A stretch of DNA of 64,000 nucleotides from Paenibacillus sp. L3-i20 (GTDB taxonomy: Bacteria; Bacillota; Bacilli; Paenibacillales; Paenibacillaceae), in contig NZ_BQME02000002.1 in NCBI RefSeq assembly GCF_022180385.2, forward strand, positions 558,001 through 622,000, read 5' to 3'. Positions 7,743 through 15,794 of the stretch are shown piece after piece. The notes beneath the pieces are model-generated. The model had not been told where the DNA came from, did no database searches, and saw only the letters and a program-made list of their open reading frames with translations. The number at the start of each line of letters is the position of its first letter. Position 1 is the first letter of the stretch. The position numbers were made by a program, and so were the translations under genes.

Positions 7743-8642
7743 CTATGTTTTCGTGCGAATCCTGTGATTTACCCGCAGCTGGAGAAGTGTCGGTAATGTC
7801 ATGCCGATAAGGATGACTACTATTCCAACAACTTGAAGTGGAGTGAGTGATTCGCTTAATAGGATAACAGATACTGTGATGGCGACTGGAAGTTCCATCG
7901 CGCTTAAAATCGATGAAGTCGCCATTCCAACCTTCGGTACGGCAATTGAGAATAGACAAATCGGAATAACGGTGCCGAAGAGACCAAGAATTAATCCATA
8001 AATCCAGAGACCTTCACCGAACAACGTCCCATTCCAAACGATTTCTGGTGTTTGAAAAAAGAAAGTGGCAATTGCTGCGAAAAAGGATATAAAAAATAAA
8101 CGTGTTTCCGTGTCCATTCCTTCGACTTGTCTTTGGTTAATCATCACAAAGGACGCAAAACTTACTGCTGCGGCCATTCCCCATGCCCAGCCTTGCCACG
8201 GAATTCCGCTAATGTCGGCATCAATCACACCCGCTGCAAGAATCGTTCCGCCGAAAAGGAAGAGAAGAGAGATGACTTCGATTCGTTTTGGAAGACGCCG
8301 GGTCGCAATACAATCGAATAGCATGCCAATCCACGTAAATTGAAAAAGCATAACGACAGCAAGTGAAGCGGGCATATATTCAATCGCCTGCCCGTAAACT
8401 GTACCCGTCGTTGCAGTAAATAACCCCGCAATAAGTAGCGTCATGCCACCTCCGAATTTCGGAATTGTGCGTCGAACGATAATAAAAATAAGTAAGGCCA
8501 TAACAAATCCGATAAAATATTGGCTCGTAATTGCTTCTGCAGCTGTAAAACCATCTCGGATTGCAAGTTTAACAATTACTGTAAGAATACCGTAACAGCT
8601 TGCTGCAAAAACAATCATTAATGAATACATCCATTTTTTCAT
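7743..8642 (-). CDS. EamA/DMT-family transporter (299 aa)
   Basis: About ten hydrophobic segments form two EamA repeats, the usual drug/metabolite transporter layout; the N-terminal helix MYSLMIVFAASCYGILTVIVKL and the C-terminal LVTVSVILLSESLTPLQVVGIVVILIG-type segments are characteristic (first Glu/Pro loops retained). Length matches the family. A perfect AGGAGG lies 7 bases upstream of ATG 8642. It is divergent from a LysR-type regulator (8983), which probably controls it, and the substrate may be the regulator's inducer. Export of an amino acid or toxic metabolite is likely; no further specificity is visible. Confidence 0.85.
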   Translation of the reverse strand: MKKWMYSLMIVFAASCYGILTVIVKLAIRDGFTAAEAITSQYFIGFVMALLIFIIVRRTIPKFGGGMTLLIAGLFTATTGTVYGQAIEYMPASLAVVMLFQFTWIGMLFDCIATRRLPKRIEVISLLFLFGGTILAAGVIDADISGIPWQGWAWGMAAAVSFASFVMINQRQVEGMDTETRLFFISFFAAIATFFFQTPEIVWNGTLFGEGLWIYGLILGLFGTVIPICLFSIAVPKVGMATSSILSAMELPVAITVSVILLSESLTPLQVVGIVVILIGMTLPTLLQLRVNHRIRTKT

Positions 8643-8982
8643 AATAAAAGTCCTCCTATTCCATTGAGTGAAAATCTACTAGTTCAATCTATTTGCCCAC
8701 GGATAGGAACTGCCTCATCATCTGCTTTGAAAAATACAGCGGCAGCCGATGGTTTAATAAAAAGTTGCGGTGCAATACGTGATCGGGTACGATGACGGTA
8801 TGAGTCAGAGAATTTCTACTAAACAACAGAAGAGGTCTCGATATCTTTACATGGTTCGGTTTGTATCTGACGATAGGGCCGATTGAATGAAGTATTCCAT
8901 ATGGATTTTGACTGGGGTTATCTTTCTTACGGTAGCTTTCGGAGACGAGATCACGACAATAGCAGGAAGGGAAATCGTGTCT
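8643..8982. promoter_or_regulatory. divergent control region, DMT exporter / LysR regulator
   Basis: The 340-base space should contain both promoters and LysR-type T-N11-A sites; I could not place a site with confidence. A frame-like stretch at 8887-8982 continues into the regulator but encodes a hydrophobic extension absent from the family, so it is treated as leader. Confidence 0.4.
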
Positions 8983-9876
8983 ATGGACTTGAAAAAACTA
9001 CGTTACTTTATCGCAGTAGCGGAAGAACTACATTTTAACCGTGCTGCGAAAAAACTGAATATGACTCAACCCCCCTTGAGCCAACAAATCCAAAGTCTTG
9101 AGGAAGAACTCGGCGTGAAGCTTTTGGAACGAACCAAGAGACAGGTTCGACTTACGTCAGCCGGAATGATATTTTTGGAGGAATCCAGAAACATTATTGC
9201 GCAATTGGAACGATCTATTAAGATGACACAACTTACAAGTCAAGGAAAAATCGGACATTTGTCCATCGCATTTGTAGATTCAGCAGTTGGTGGTATGATG
9301 GTCAACGTTATAAAGAGATTTCGGGAGCGGTTTCCCGATGTGCAGCTTACTCTACTTGAAATGACATCTGCTGAGCAACTAAAAGCTATACATGAGGGGG
9401 TAATTCATGTTGGCTTCCTACGTTTAGTAGATCCGTCAAAGCATATCACCTCTCGACTCTACACCAACGAATCACTCGTTGCCGTATTACCCGAAATGCA
9501 TCCGTTAGCCATACATCCAACCCTGTCTATACATGCTTTGGCGGAAGAACCTTTTATCTTGTTTCCGCATCATATGGGGGCTTCTTTCCATGACCTCATT
9601 ATTGACTTTTGCAGGCAACATGGATTTCAGCCTCACATCGTGCAAGAAGCTGTTCAAATGTATACCATTGTTAATCTGGTAGCTGCCGGTATAGGCATTT
9701 CAATTGTACCCTCTTCGGTTTCTGTGTTCCAACGGAGTGATGTCGTATTCCGATCCTTTAACGAAGTTACACCGCCAGTTCCTCTCTATGCGGCCTGGAA
9801 AACAGATAGGAGTGAAACCTTTCTGACTAAATTTCTAGAAGTGGTGGAAGAAACAGCCAGTAAGCAGACAAGCTAA
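8983..9876 (+). CDS. LysR-family transcriptional regulator (297 aa)
   Basis: The start at ATG 8983 (MDLKKLRYFIAVAEELHFNR) gives the canonical LysR N-terminus and the standard length; GTG 8977 with AGGAAGG upstream is an equal alternative. An upstream in-frame ATG at 8887 would add 32 hydrophobic residues and is unlikely. The winged HTH is at residues 1-60 (AAKKLNMTQPPLSQQIQSLE), followed by the linker helix and a PBP2-type effector domain (about 90-290) with GHLSIAFVDSAVGG, the first strand of the CbnR/BenM-type subgroup. It is divergent from the DMT exporter and probably regulates it. Confidence 0.9.
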   Translation: MDLKKLRYFIAVAEELHFNRAAKKLNMTQPPLSQQIQSLEEELGVKLLERTKRQVRLTSAGMIFLEESRNIIAQLERSIKMTQLTSQGKIGHLSIAFVDSAVGGMMVNVIKRFRERFPDVQLTLLEMTSAEQLKAIHEGVIHVGFLRLVDPSKHITSRLYTNESLVAVLPEMHPLAIHPTLSIHALAEEPFILFPHHMGASFHDLIIDFCRQHGFQPHIVQEAVQMYTIVNLVAAGIGISIVPSSVSVFQRSDVVFRSFNEVTPPVPLYAAWKTDRSETFLTKFLEVVEETASKQTS

Positions 9877-9896
9877 CTTCTGTAAGTCCTATATTC

Positions 9897-10886
9897 TTAA
9901 CCAGTTTTACTTGGATCAAACTCGGCAACGCAGTTTAAAATGCTATTTATTTGGCTCATGACCTCAGTATCTAGACGGATACCTGCTGCCTTTACGTTTT
10001 CCTTTACCTGCTCGGGCTTCGAGGCGCCAATAATAGCGGATGACACTTGCGGGTTTTGCAGAACCCATGCTATCGCAAGCTGTGGCAGCGTCAAACCGGA
10101 TTCCTGTGCGATCGGCCGGATTCGCTCTACTTTCTGAAGGACTTCTTTACGCAACCACTGTCCGGCCAAACGTTTGAAAAATGGCGAACCGGCTGTCGTA
10201 GAAGCGCGGGAGCCCTCTGGTAACGGCTTGTCTGGTGCATATTTACCAGAAAGAATGCCCTGCGCTAGCGGTGACCAAACAACTTGCCCCATTCCTTCAC
10301 GCTCACAAGCGGGAATAACTTCGGCTTCAATAACACGCCACAGCATAGAATATTGGGGTTGACTTGCCACGAAGGGAACTCGCAGTTCCCTTGCCAACAC
10401 TGCTCCAAGCTCTATTTGTTCTGCTGTCCACTCACTTACCCCTATATACAGAATTTTTCCCTGCCGTACCAAATCGGAAAATGCCAAAAATGTTTCTTCA
10501 AGCGATACAGTTGAATCAAACCGATGTGCGTAATAGACATCAATATAATCCGTTTGTAATCTTCGAAGCGAAGCATGGCAGGCTTCCATAATATGTTTAC
10601 GAGATAGCCCTCTATCGTTATGTCCGGTACCTGTTGGATGAAAGACCTTCGTGCACAACTCCATACTTTCACGACGTATCCCCTTTAAAGACTCGCCTAA
10701 AACAGATTCCGCCCTCGTCTCCGAATAAGCATCAGCTGTATCGAAAGTTGTAATCCCAGAGTCTAGTGCAGCATGTACACAAGCTTGCGCTGTGGTGTCA
10801 TCCACTTGTGCACCGTGGGTTATCCAGTTTCCCAATGCTATCTCGCTTACCAACAAGCCGCTTTTACCAAGTTTCCGATATTTCAT
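9897..10886 (-). CDS. aldo/keto reductase (329 aa)
   Basis: A TIM-barrel NADPH-dependent oxidoreductase of the AKR superfamily, close to the potassium-channel-beta/YhdN-type group. The catalytic tetrad is visible: Asp in FDTADAYSE, Tyr five residues later, Lys in ELCTKVFHP, and His in DVYYAHRFD. The NADP-binding C-terminal segment AIIGASKPEQVKENV is intact. GGGAGGA precedes ATG 10886. It converges with the LysR gene (20 bases apart), so the two are separately transcribed. The physiological substrate is unknown; such enzymes reduce reactive aldehydes. Confidence 0.9.
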   Translation of the reverse strand: MKYRKLGKSGLLVSEIALGNWITHGAQVDDTTAQACVHAALDSGITTFDTADAYSETRAESVLGESLKGIRRESMELCTKVFHPTGTGHNDRGLSRKHIMEACHASLRRLQTDYIDVYYAHRFDSTVSLEETFLAFSDLVRQGKILYIGVSEWTAEQIELGAVLARELRVPFVASQPQYSMLWRVIEAEVIPACEREGMGQVVWSPLAQGILSGKYAPDKPLPEGSRASTTAGSPFFKRLAGQWLRKEVLQKVERIRPIAQESGLTLPQLAIAWVLQNPQVSSAIIGASKPEQVKENVKAAGIRLDTEVMSQINSILNCVAEFDPSKTG

Positions 10887-10982
10887 TCTTCTTTCCTCCC
10901 TTCAATATAAACCTAATTATAACAACCGATGTTTAATATTAGAAATATATAATTGACTCGTTATAAGTTCGAAAAATGTATT

Positions 10983-11183
10983 ACTGAGCTTACGCCAATT
11001 GAATATGAAATCATCGATCTGCTGATCAAGAATTATAAAATTTCCGAAATTGCCATGTAGCATCAGGTGGAGATGTCTACCATCAAATCGCAGATCAACA
11101 TGATTCTTAAAAAATTCAACAAAAAAAGGAGCAAGGAAGTGATTAGCCTGCTCCGTGATTTAAATATCATCCATTTGATTTAA
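10983..11183 (+). pseudogene. LuxR/GerE-type HTH remnant
   Basis: In one frame the sequence reads LTPIEYEIIDLLIKNYKISE, then IAM, an in-frame TAG at 11058-11060, then HQVEMSTIKSQINMILKKFN and ends LLRDLNIIHLI with TAA. This is the GerE DNA-binding domain (LTPxExEVLxLL...xSxxTVKxHxxxIxxKL) at the C-terminus of LuxR-family regulators. The upstream part of the gene is missing and one stop breaks the domain. It sits among other gene wreckage. Confidence 0.6.
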
Positions 11184-11363
11184 AGAGTACGTGGAGGAAA
11201 TTAAGAAGCTTCGTTTCCTTTTCCCATTTTAATGATCATTTCCGCTAGTTTATTAAGCTTCAGGCATATTCGGATGTAAAGAAGGGCCTTCAACAACAAT
11301 GACGGTCATCCCAAGATCCGAGTCAGGCAAATCTAATCCGATGATGTGGCAGGCAATCGAACG

Positions 11364-11495
11364 GTGGAGAAGCACTATTACGATGCGAACAACAATGTAG
11401 CCAAGAAGATCGATCGTAAGGGGCAGGAGTCCACGTATGTCTACAATAATCGAAATCGGTTAATCACGAAAACGGGTTGTGGGAGCAAGAATTAA
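11364..11495 (+). pseudogene. RHS/YD-repeat fragment
   Basis: The frame encodes VEKHYYDANNNVAKKIDRKG then QESTYVYNNRNRLITKTG, a YD repeat (YDxxGNxxxxxDxxGxxxxYxYDxxNRL) typical of RHS and wall-associated polymorphic toxins. It ends with TAA 14 bases before an IS terminal repeat at 11509. No start and no toxin or immunity gene is next to it; 11184-11363 shows no clear coding. Confidence 0.6.
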
Positions 11496-11508
11496 AAAAG
11501 ATAGCAAT

Positions 11509-12189
11509 TGAATCAATTTCATAATGCCTAGATAAAGCACCGTAGACTAACCGAATTTTAGTATTTTCGTTTTTGAAAATTACGTAGCTTGTTCTTGTAA
11601 CTGGCGACTTAAACGATCACGGGCTTCAATAGGGTAGCATCAACGGCAACGGTATCATCCGTAATAAATCCCTCTGTTATGGCTTGCCTTAGCAATTGTT
11701 CTTGTATCTCTTCTAACGCATGGCTTTGGCTCATTTTGCGTACAAGTCGTGAATAGGAAGAGGCGGATGGAATATCTTCCGAGAGCATAAATCCACAATC
11801 CAAGCGGAATAAGAGGTCATGCTGCAGTCTCTTTATTAGATCTTTGATTGTAGGAATTCGCTCCACGATTCTGACGATCAAGGAATAGACCATTGCCCTA
11901 TAGTTCACTTCAATGGAGCACCGTAAAGAGATGTTTTTCTGACCAAACGCAAGATAGGAGTAATGTTGATAGCAGAAAAAATTTCGCGAAAACGATCTTT
12001 CTGCTCCATTTCATATAGCTCTTGCAGGGTAAACAAGCTCTCGTGTCGTATATATGACATAGGGAGTCCTCCTTTTCTCTTTCGGTATGGTGTGGTTACT
12101 TTACCTATTCGAGATTTGGGGAGCTACTCCTTTTTCTATGCCTTAAAAAGCTAGTCGTAGCAAGACTTTTGATTTATGAAATTGATTCA
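11509..12189 (-). mobile_element. internally deleted IS1182-family element with both terminal repeats
   Basis: Both ends carry the same 16-bp inverted repeat: TGAATCAATTTCATAA at 11509-11524 and its complement at 12174-12189. Inside, on the minus strand from ATG 12060, a transposase N-terminus matches the 3579 copy (MSYIRHESLFTLQELYEMEQ), loses one C near 11915 (frameshift), continues VNYRAMVYSLIVRIVERIPT and later SEDIPSASSYSRLVRKMSQS to the first catalytic Asp region (VAVDAT), then shifts frame again and stops at 11580. At 681 bp it is less than half the usual element, so it is non-autonomous. Flanks show no obvious target duplication. Confidence 0.8.
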
Positions 12190-12329
12190 GTTAGTGAGTA
12201 ATAATTATCTAGAGAGTGACCCTGATAAGAAATTTATAGGGGTTCCCTCGTTTTTTTGTTGAGGTTGAACACAAGCAATAAGATATCTAATATATAAGAA
12301 TGATACGGAATCAAATTATGAGGTGGAAA

Positions 12330-12860
12330 ATGACTACATACTGGACGCTACAGACTGAAGAAGTTTGGAATAAAGCTATAAATCTAGGTTATTTAGAGGG
12401 TTCAGAACAATTTGCTATGTTTCCAGAACAATATCAATGGATGATAGATCAAATGGTGCATAGATTACCTGGTTTCCATGGAGAGTATCCTGTTTGGTTA
12501 TGGATTGAGAAACCTGATATGCGATCTACAGGTCACTTTAGCAGCTTTACTAGATGCGTCAGACTCAAACTTGACCTTGAGGAAGATCATGTATTATTAT
12601 CCGACTTTGACGATTGGCATATGGTTTTAAATAACTCTTTTAATGCTGACAACGAAATAGAATATGATGATTTTTATAATAACAAGTTGGACATTACAAA
12701 AGAACAAAGTTGGGAGAGGATATTTGAATTATCAAGAGTTAGAGATCCTGAATGGCATGGATTAAGTCCAAGATTACTCCAAGGGACAACAGGCAGAATT
12801 GATATTTCAAGTGTAAAGAAAGTGGAACACTTTGTTTCAAGGAAGCAAAGCGAGTTTTAA
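12330..12860 (+). CDS. DUF3841 family protein (176 aa)
   Basis: The start at 12330 (MTTYWTLQTEEVWNKAINLG) follows a GAGGTG site; upstream in-frame ATGs at 12300 and 12318 lack one. The opening WTLQ, the YPVWLWIEKPDMR segment and the acidic VLLSDFDDWHMVLNN segment are the conserved blocks of DUF3841, a widespread family of cytosolic proteins of unknown activity. It has no signal peptide. It stands alone between an IS element and a gene remnant, so no partner can be proposed. Confidence 0.75.
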   Translation: MTTYWTLQTEEVWNKAINLGYLEGSEQFAMFPEQYQWMIDQMVHRLPGFHGEYPVWLWIEKPDMRSTGHFSSFTRCVRLKLDLEEDHVLLSDFDDWHMVLNNSFNADNEIEYDDFYNNKLDITKEQSWERIFELSRVRDPEWHGLSPRLLQGTTGRIDISSVKKVEHFVSRKQSEF

Positions 12861-12955
12861 TATAATTAAAGATCATTCGATTGCCATAGAGAGGTTTGCA
12901 AATATAGAATAAGGAAATAACAAGGGCATAGTCCATTCCAGTAGGAGGAATTAAG

Positions 12956-13057
12956 ATGCCGCAATTAATTTTTAGAGGAATTCCAGCCGAGGGCATTCGT
13001 GCAATTAGTGTGTAACTCGTAGAAGAGATGGCCGCTGTTACAGTTCTTAGCAGATGA
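12956..13057 (+). pseudogene. DUF1904-like gene remnant
   Basis: GGAGGA followed by ATG 12956 opens MPQLIFRGIPAEGIRAISV, then TAA at 13013, then LVEEMAAVTVLSR and TGA. The pattern MPxLxFRGIxxExIxxIS...LVEELA is the N-terminus of DUF1904 proteins. The rest is gone. A terminator starts 9 bases later, perhaps the original gene end. Confidence 0.5.
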
Positions 13058-13065
13058 AAATAAAC

Positions 13066-13118
13066 AACGTCCCGACAGTCGTTAGACTCTTCGGTCTACC
13101 GATTTCGGGTCGTTTTTT
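13066..13118 (+). terminator. intrinsic terminator after the DUF1904 remnant
   Basis: AACGTCCCGA pairs with TCGGGTCGTT, one mismatch, and an inner GTAGAC-type hairpin; seven T follow. Confidence 0.8.
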
Positions 13119-13331
13119 TAGTAATCTCCATCCGACCCTGTAACGGGCGTAACGGTAGGGAAAAATAACTACCCGGTTGACATTGTTATTGGTTGTGCAG
13201 GCGCTTGATTGCTTTGATCTGACGGAACACGAGGGCAAGATAATTTAGCAATAGGGCAGTGTATCAAAGATGATACAATAAATGTCTTCATTCGTTTTCT
13301 CAAAGTAAAATAAAGGTAGGATGATCTATAT

Positions 13332-14015
13332 ATGAAGATATTGCTCGTGGAAGATGATAAAACGATCGCATCCGGACTTGAATATTCCTTGCAGCAGGAT
13401 CAATTCACGACCGTAATTTGTTATGATGCTGCATCTGCAAAAAAGGTAATAGCAGAAGAGCTTGATCAATTCACTTTGTGCTTGTTTGATTTATCACTGC
13501 CTGATGGTAGTGGTTATGAATTATGCAAGATAGTGAAGGAGCGCAGTGAGATACCGGTTATTTTCTTAACGGCAATTGATGATGAGGTCAATGTTGTAAT
13601 GGGTCTAGATATGGGCGCAGATGATTACATTACGAAGCCCTTTCGTATTCGCGAGCTTCTTTCGCGGATCAAATCGGTGCTGCGCAGATACCAAAAGCAG
13701 TCACAAACGAAAGCGATAATTGAAATCGAAAATGTCCGAATTAATACGCTTGAAGGTAAGGTTTATAAACAAAACGATGAAATTCCAGTGACTGCTTTAG
13801 AGTATCGCTTATTACTTATTTTCGCTAATCATATCGGACAGGTTCTTTCAAGAAATCAGCTGCTTGAGAGGATTTGGGATGTTGCGGGCGATTTTGTGAA
13901 TGATAATACATTAACAGTTTACATCAAAAGGCTACGTGAAAAGCTAGAGGATAATCCGCAAAATCCGAAGATTATTAAAACAGTACGCGGCTTAGGCTAT
14001 AAGGTTGGTGATTAG
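13332..14015 (+). CDS. OmpR-family response regulator (227 aa)
   Basis: Receiver domain (residues 1-120) has the acidic pocket EDD at 7-9, phospho-acceptor Asp in CLFDLSLPDGSG, Thr in VIFLTAID and Lys in DDYITKPF. A winged-helix Trans_reg_C domain (about 130-225) ends with TVRGLGYKV. It is followed one base later by the sensor kinase gene and then by an ABC transporter, the usual order for envelope-stress/peptide-sensing modules. Its probable target is the phased AGTCA array at 15035-15061. Autoregulation is possible, but the upstream 213 bases show no matching array. Confidence 0.95.
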   Translation: MKILLVEDDKTIASGLEYSLQQDQFTTVICYDAASAKKVIAEELDQFTLCLFDLSLPDGSGYELCKIVKERSEIPVIFLTAIDDEVNVVMGLDMGADDYITKPFRIRELLSRIKSVLRRYQKQSQTKAIIEIENVRINTLEGKVYKQNDEIPVTALEYRLLLIFANHIGQVLSRNQLLERIWDVAGDFVNDNTLTVYIKRLREKLEDNPQNPKIIKTVRGLGYKVGD

Positions 14016-14016
14016 T

Positions 14017-15018
14017 ATGCTGCGTAATAGAGAGATCAAAATCCAATGCATTATAATGTGCTTAATCAGTCTAGCGGCAATAACTGCCGCTGCTTTTATT
14101 TCACTTGCTGCAGCGGTTCTCATTTTCATTACTTCTGTACTCCTAATTGGATGCAGCTTATTACATACGAGATGGAGATATCGTGAGATCGAAAGGCTTT
14201 CAGGATACTTACGGCAAATTAGCGGAGGAAATTACTCGCTTGATGTTCGTGATAATCAAGAAGGTGAGCTTAGTATTTTAAAAAACGATATTTATAAGGT
14301 GACTCTCAGATTATCCGAACATAGCTCTATCCTTCAACAAGATAAACTCAAGCTTACCGATGCGATTTCGGATATTTCTCATCAGCTCAAAACCCCGCTT
14401 ACCTCCATGATGATGATGGTAGATTTATTAAGCGACGCTGATCTGCCGGTAGTTAAAAGAACTGAATTCACACGAAATATTCGGATTCAGCTTGAACGGA
14501 TTGAATGGCTTGTATCTTCTTTATTAAAGCTTTCAAAAATTGATGCAGGTACAGTTTCCTTCAAAAAAGATCAAATTGTGGTAGGAAGGCTTATCCATAA
14601 AGCATTAGAATCTGTTCAAATCCCGATAGAAGTTAAGCAGCTAACGGTATCGATAACGGGTGAAGAAGCCGTTTCTTTTGTAGGTGATTTAAATTGGACA
14701 GCTGAAGCCTTGATCAATATTTTAAAAAATGGTGTAGAGCACACGCAGGAAGGCGGAATGATCGCCATTTCTTATTTAGAAAATGCGCTGTATACGGAAA
14801 TGATCATTGCTGATAATGGAAAGGGCATTCCGAAAGCAGATCTTCCTTATATATTCAAGCGTTTCTATAAAGGGAAAAATGCCAGTGAAGGTAGTATCGG
14901 AATTGGTCTTGCAATGGCTCACAGTATTATAACTAGCCAAAACGGAGATGTAGAGGTTCAAAGCCTGCCAGCGAGCGGAACACAGTTCCGAATTAAGTTT
15001 TATAAACAAAGCGTATAA
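14017..15018 (+). CDS. sensor histidine kinase, two membrane helices (333 aa)
   Basis: ATG 14017 is chosen because it lies one base after the regulator stop with GGTGAT in the ribosome position. Two membrane helices (about 10-30 and 33-52) are separated by almost no extracellular loop, the intramembrane-sensing layout of BceS-type kinases. Then come a HAMP-like linker, the HisKA phospho-acceptor (SDISHQLKTPLTSMMM), N-box (LINILKNGVEH), G1 (DNGKGIP), F-box and G2 (SIGIGLAMA). With so little external loop it probably senses through its transporter partner, encoded downstream. Confidence 0.9.
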   Translation: MLRNREIKIQCIIMCLISLAAITAAAFISLAAAVLIFITSVLLIGCSLLHTRWRYREIERLSGYLRQISGGNYSLDVRDNQEGELSILKNDIYKVTLRLSEHSSILQQDKLKLTDAISDISHQLKTPLTSMMMMVDLLSDADLPVVKRTEFTRNIRIQLERIEWLVSSLLKLSKIDAGTVSFKKDQIVVGRLIHKALESVQIPIEVKQLTVSITGEEAVSFVGDLNWTAEALINILKNGVEHTQEGGMIAISYLENALYTEMIIADNGKGIPKADLPYIFKRFYKGKNASEGSIGIGLAMAHSIITSQNGDVEVQSLPASGTQFRIKFYKQSV

Positions 15019-15034
15019 GGTTAAGTGACTAAAC

Positions 15035-15078
15035 AGTCATTTATTAGTCACTTGATAGTCATTTTAGACAGCTATACT
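15035..15078 (+). promoter_or_regulatory. promoter with three 11-bp-phased AGTCA sites for the ABC operon
   Basis: AGTCA occurs at 15035, 15046 and 15057, exactly 11 bp apart, with a weaker AGACA at 15066. A TATACT -10 box is at 15073-15078 and a TTGAT-type -35 at 15052. Phasing on one face of the helix just upstream of and across the -35 region fits tandem binding by the OmpR-type regulator encoded upstream. The first two sites also form an imperfect stem (AAGTGACTAA/TTAGTCACTT). Confidence 0.65.
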
Positions 15079-15110
15079 AAAACCAACAGCTAATTAATGG
15101 AGGTTTTAAA

Positions 15111-15794
15111 GTGGAAATATTAAAAATAGATCATCTGTCTAAAATATACGGCAAAGGTGAAACCGCAGTAAAGGCGCTTGATGATGTTTCATTTTCAGTG
15201 AAAAAAGGTGAGTTTGTCGCCATTATTGGTCCGTCAGGCTCGGGGAAATCAACGCTCCTTCATATGTTAGGCGGTGTGGACAGACCAACAACCGGTAAGG
15301 TGCTCATTGAAAATACGGATATTTATAAATTGAATGAAACACAGCTGGCGATCTTTAGACGTAGACAAATCGGTCTTATTTATCAATTTTATAACCTTAT
15401 TCCGGTTCTAACCGTCGAAGAAAATATTACGCTGCCGATGCTGCTTGATGAACATAAGGTAGATAAAAAGCAATTTGATGATATCGTGAAGACGTTAAAT
15501 CTACAAAGCCGCTTAGGCCATCTGCCCAATCAGCTTTCCGGCGGCCAACAGCAAAGGGTATCAATCGGTAGAGCGCTTATTAGCAATCCAGCTATTATGC
15601 TGGCTGATGAGCCAACGGGAAATTTAGACAGTAAAAATAGTGGTGAAATTATCGATTTACTAAAAATGTTCAATAAAACCTTCAATCAGACGCTAATTGT
15701 CATTACCCATGACGAGCGAATTGCTTTGCAAGCAGACCGAGTAATTGTGATTGAAGATGGGAGGATCGCCAAGGATGAGGTGGTTCGTCCATGA
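15111..15794 (+). CDS. ABC transporter ATPase, MacB/LolD/BceA type (227 aa)
   Basis: GTG 15111 is preceded by TGGAGG. Walker A GPSGSGKST (residues about 40-48), Q-loop at YQFYNLIP, signature LSGGQQQR, Walker B MLADEPTGNLD and H-loop VITHDE are all intact. The sequence type (FYNLIPVLTVEENI) is that of cytosolic ATPases serving FtsX-type permeases. It overlaps the permease start by four bases (ATGA), so the two are translationally coupled. With the two-component genes upstream it probably forms a sensing and resistance transporter for a cell-envelope-active peptide; the substrate is not shown. Confidence 0.93.
   Translation: MEILKIDHLSKIYGKGETAVKALDDVSFSVKKGEFVAIIGPSGSGKSTLLHMLGGVDRPTTGKVLIENTDIYKLNETQLAIFRRRQIGLIYQFYNLIPVLTVEENITLPMLLDEHKVDKKQFDDIVKTLNLQSRLGHLPNQLSGGQQQRVSIGRALISNPAIMLADEPTGNLDSKNSGEIIDLLKMFNKTFNQTLIVITHDERIALQADRVIVIEDGRIAKDEVVRP

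Noticed and set aside
8887..8982. 32-residue hydrophobic extension of the LysR protein
   Set aside because: LysR proteins start at MDLKKLRYF; the extension has no counterpart and a better start context exists at 8977/8983.
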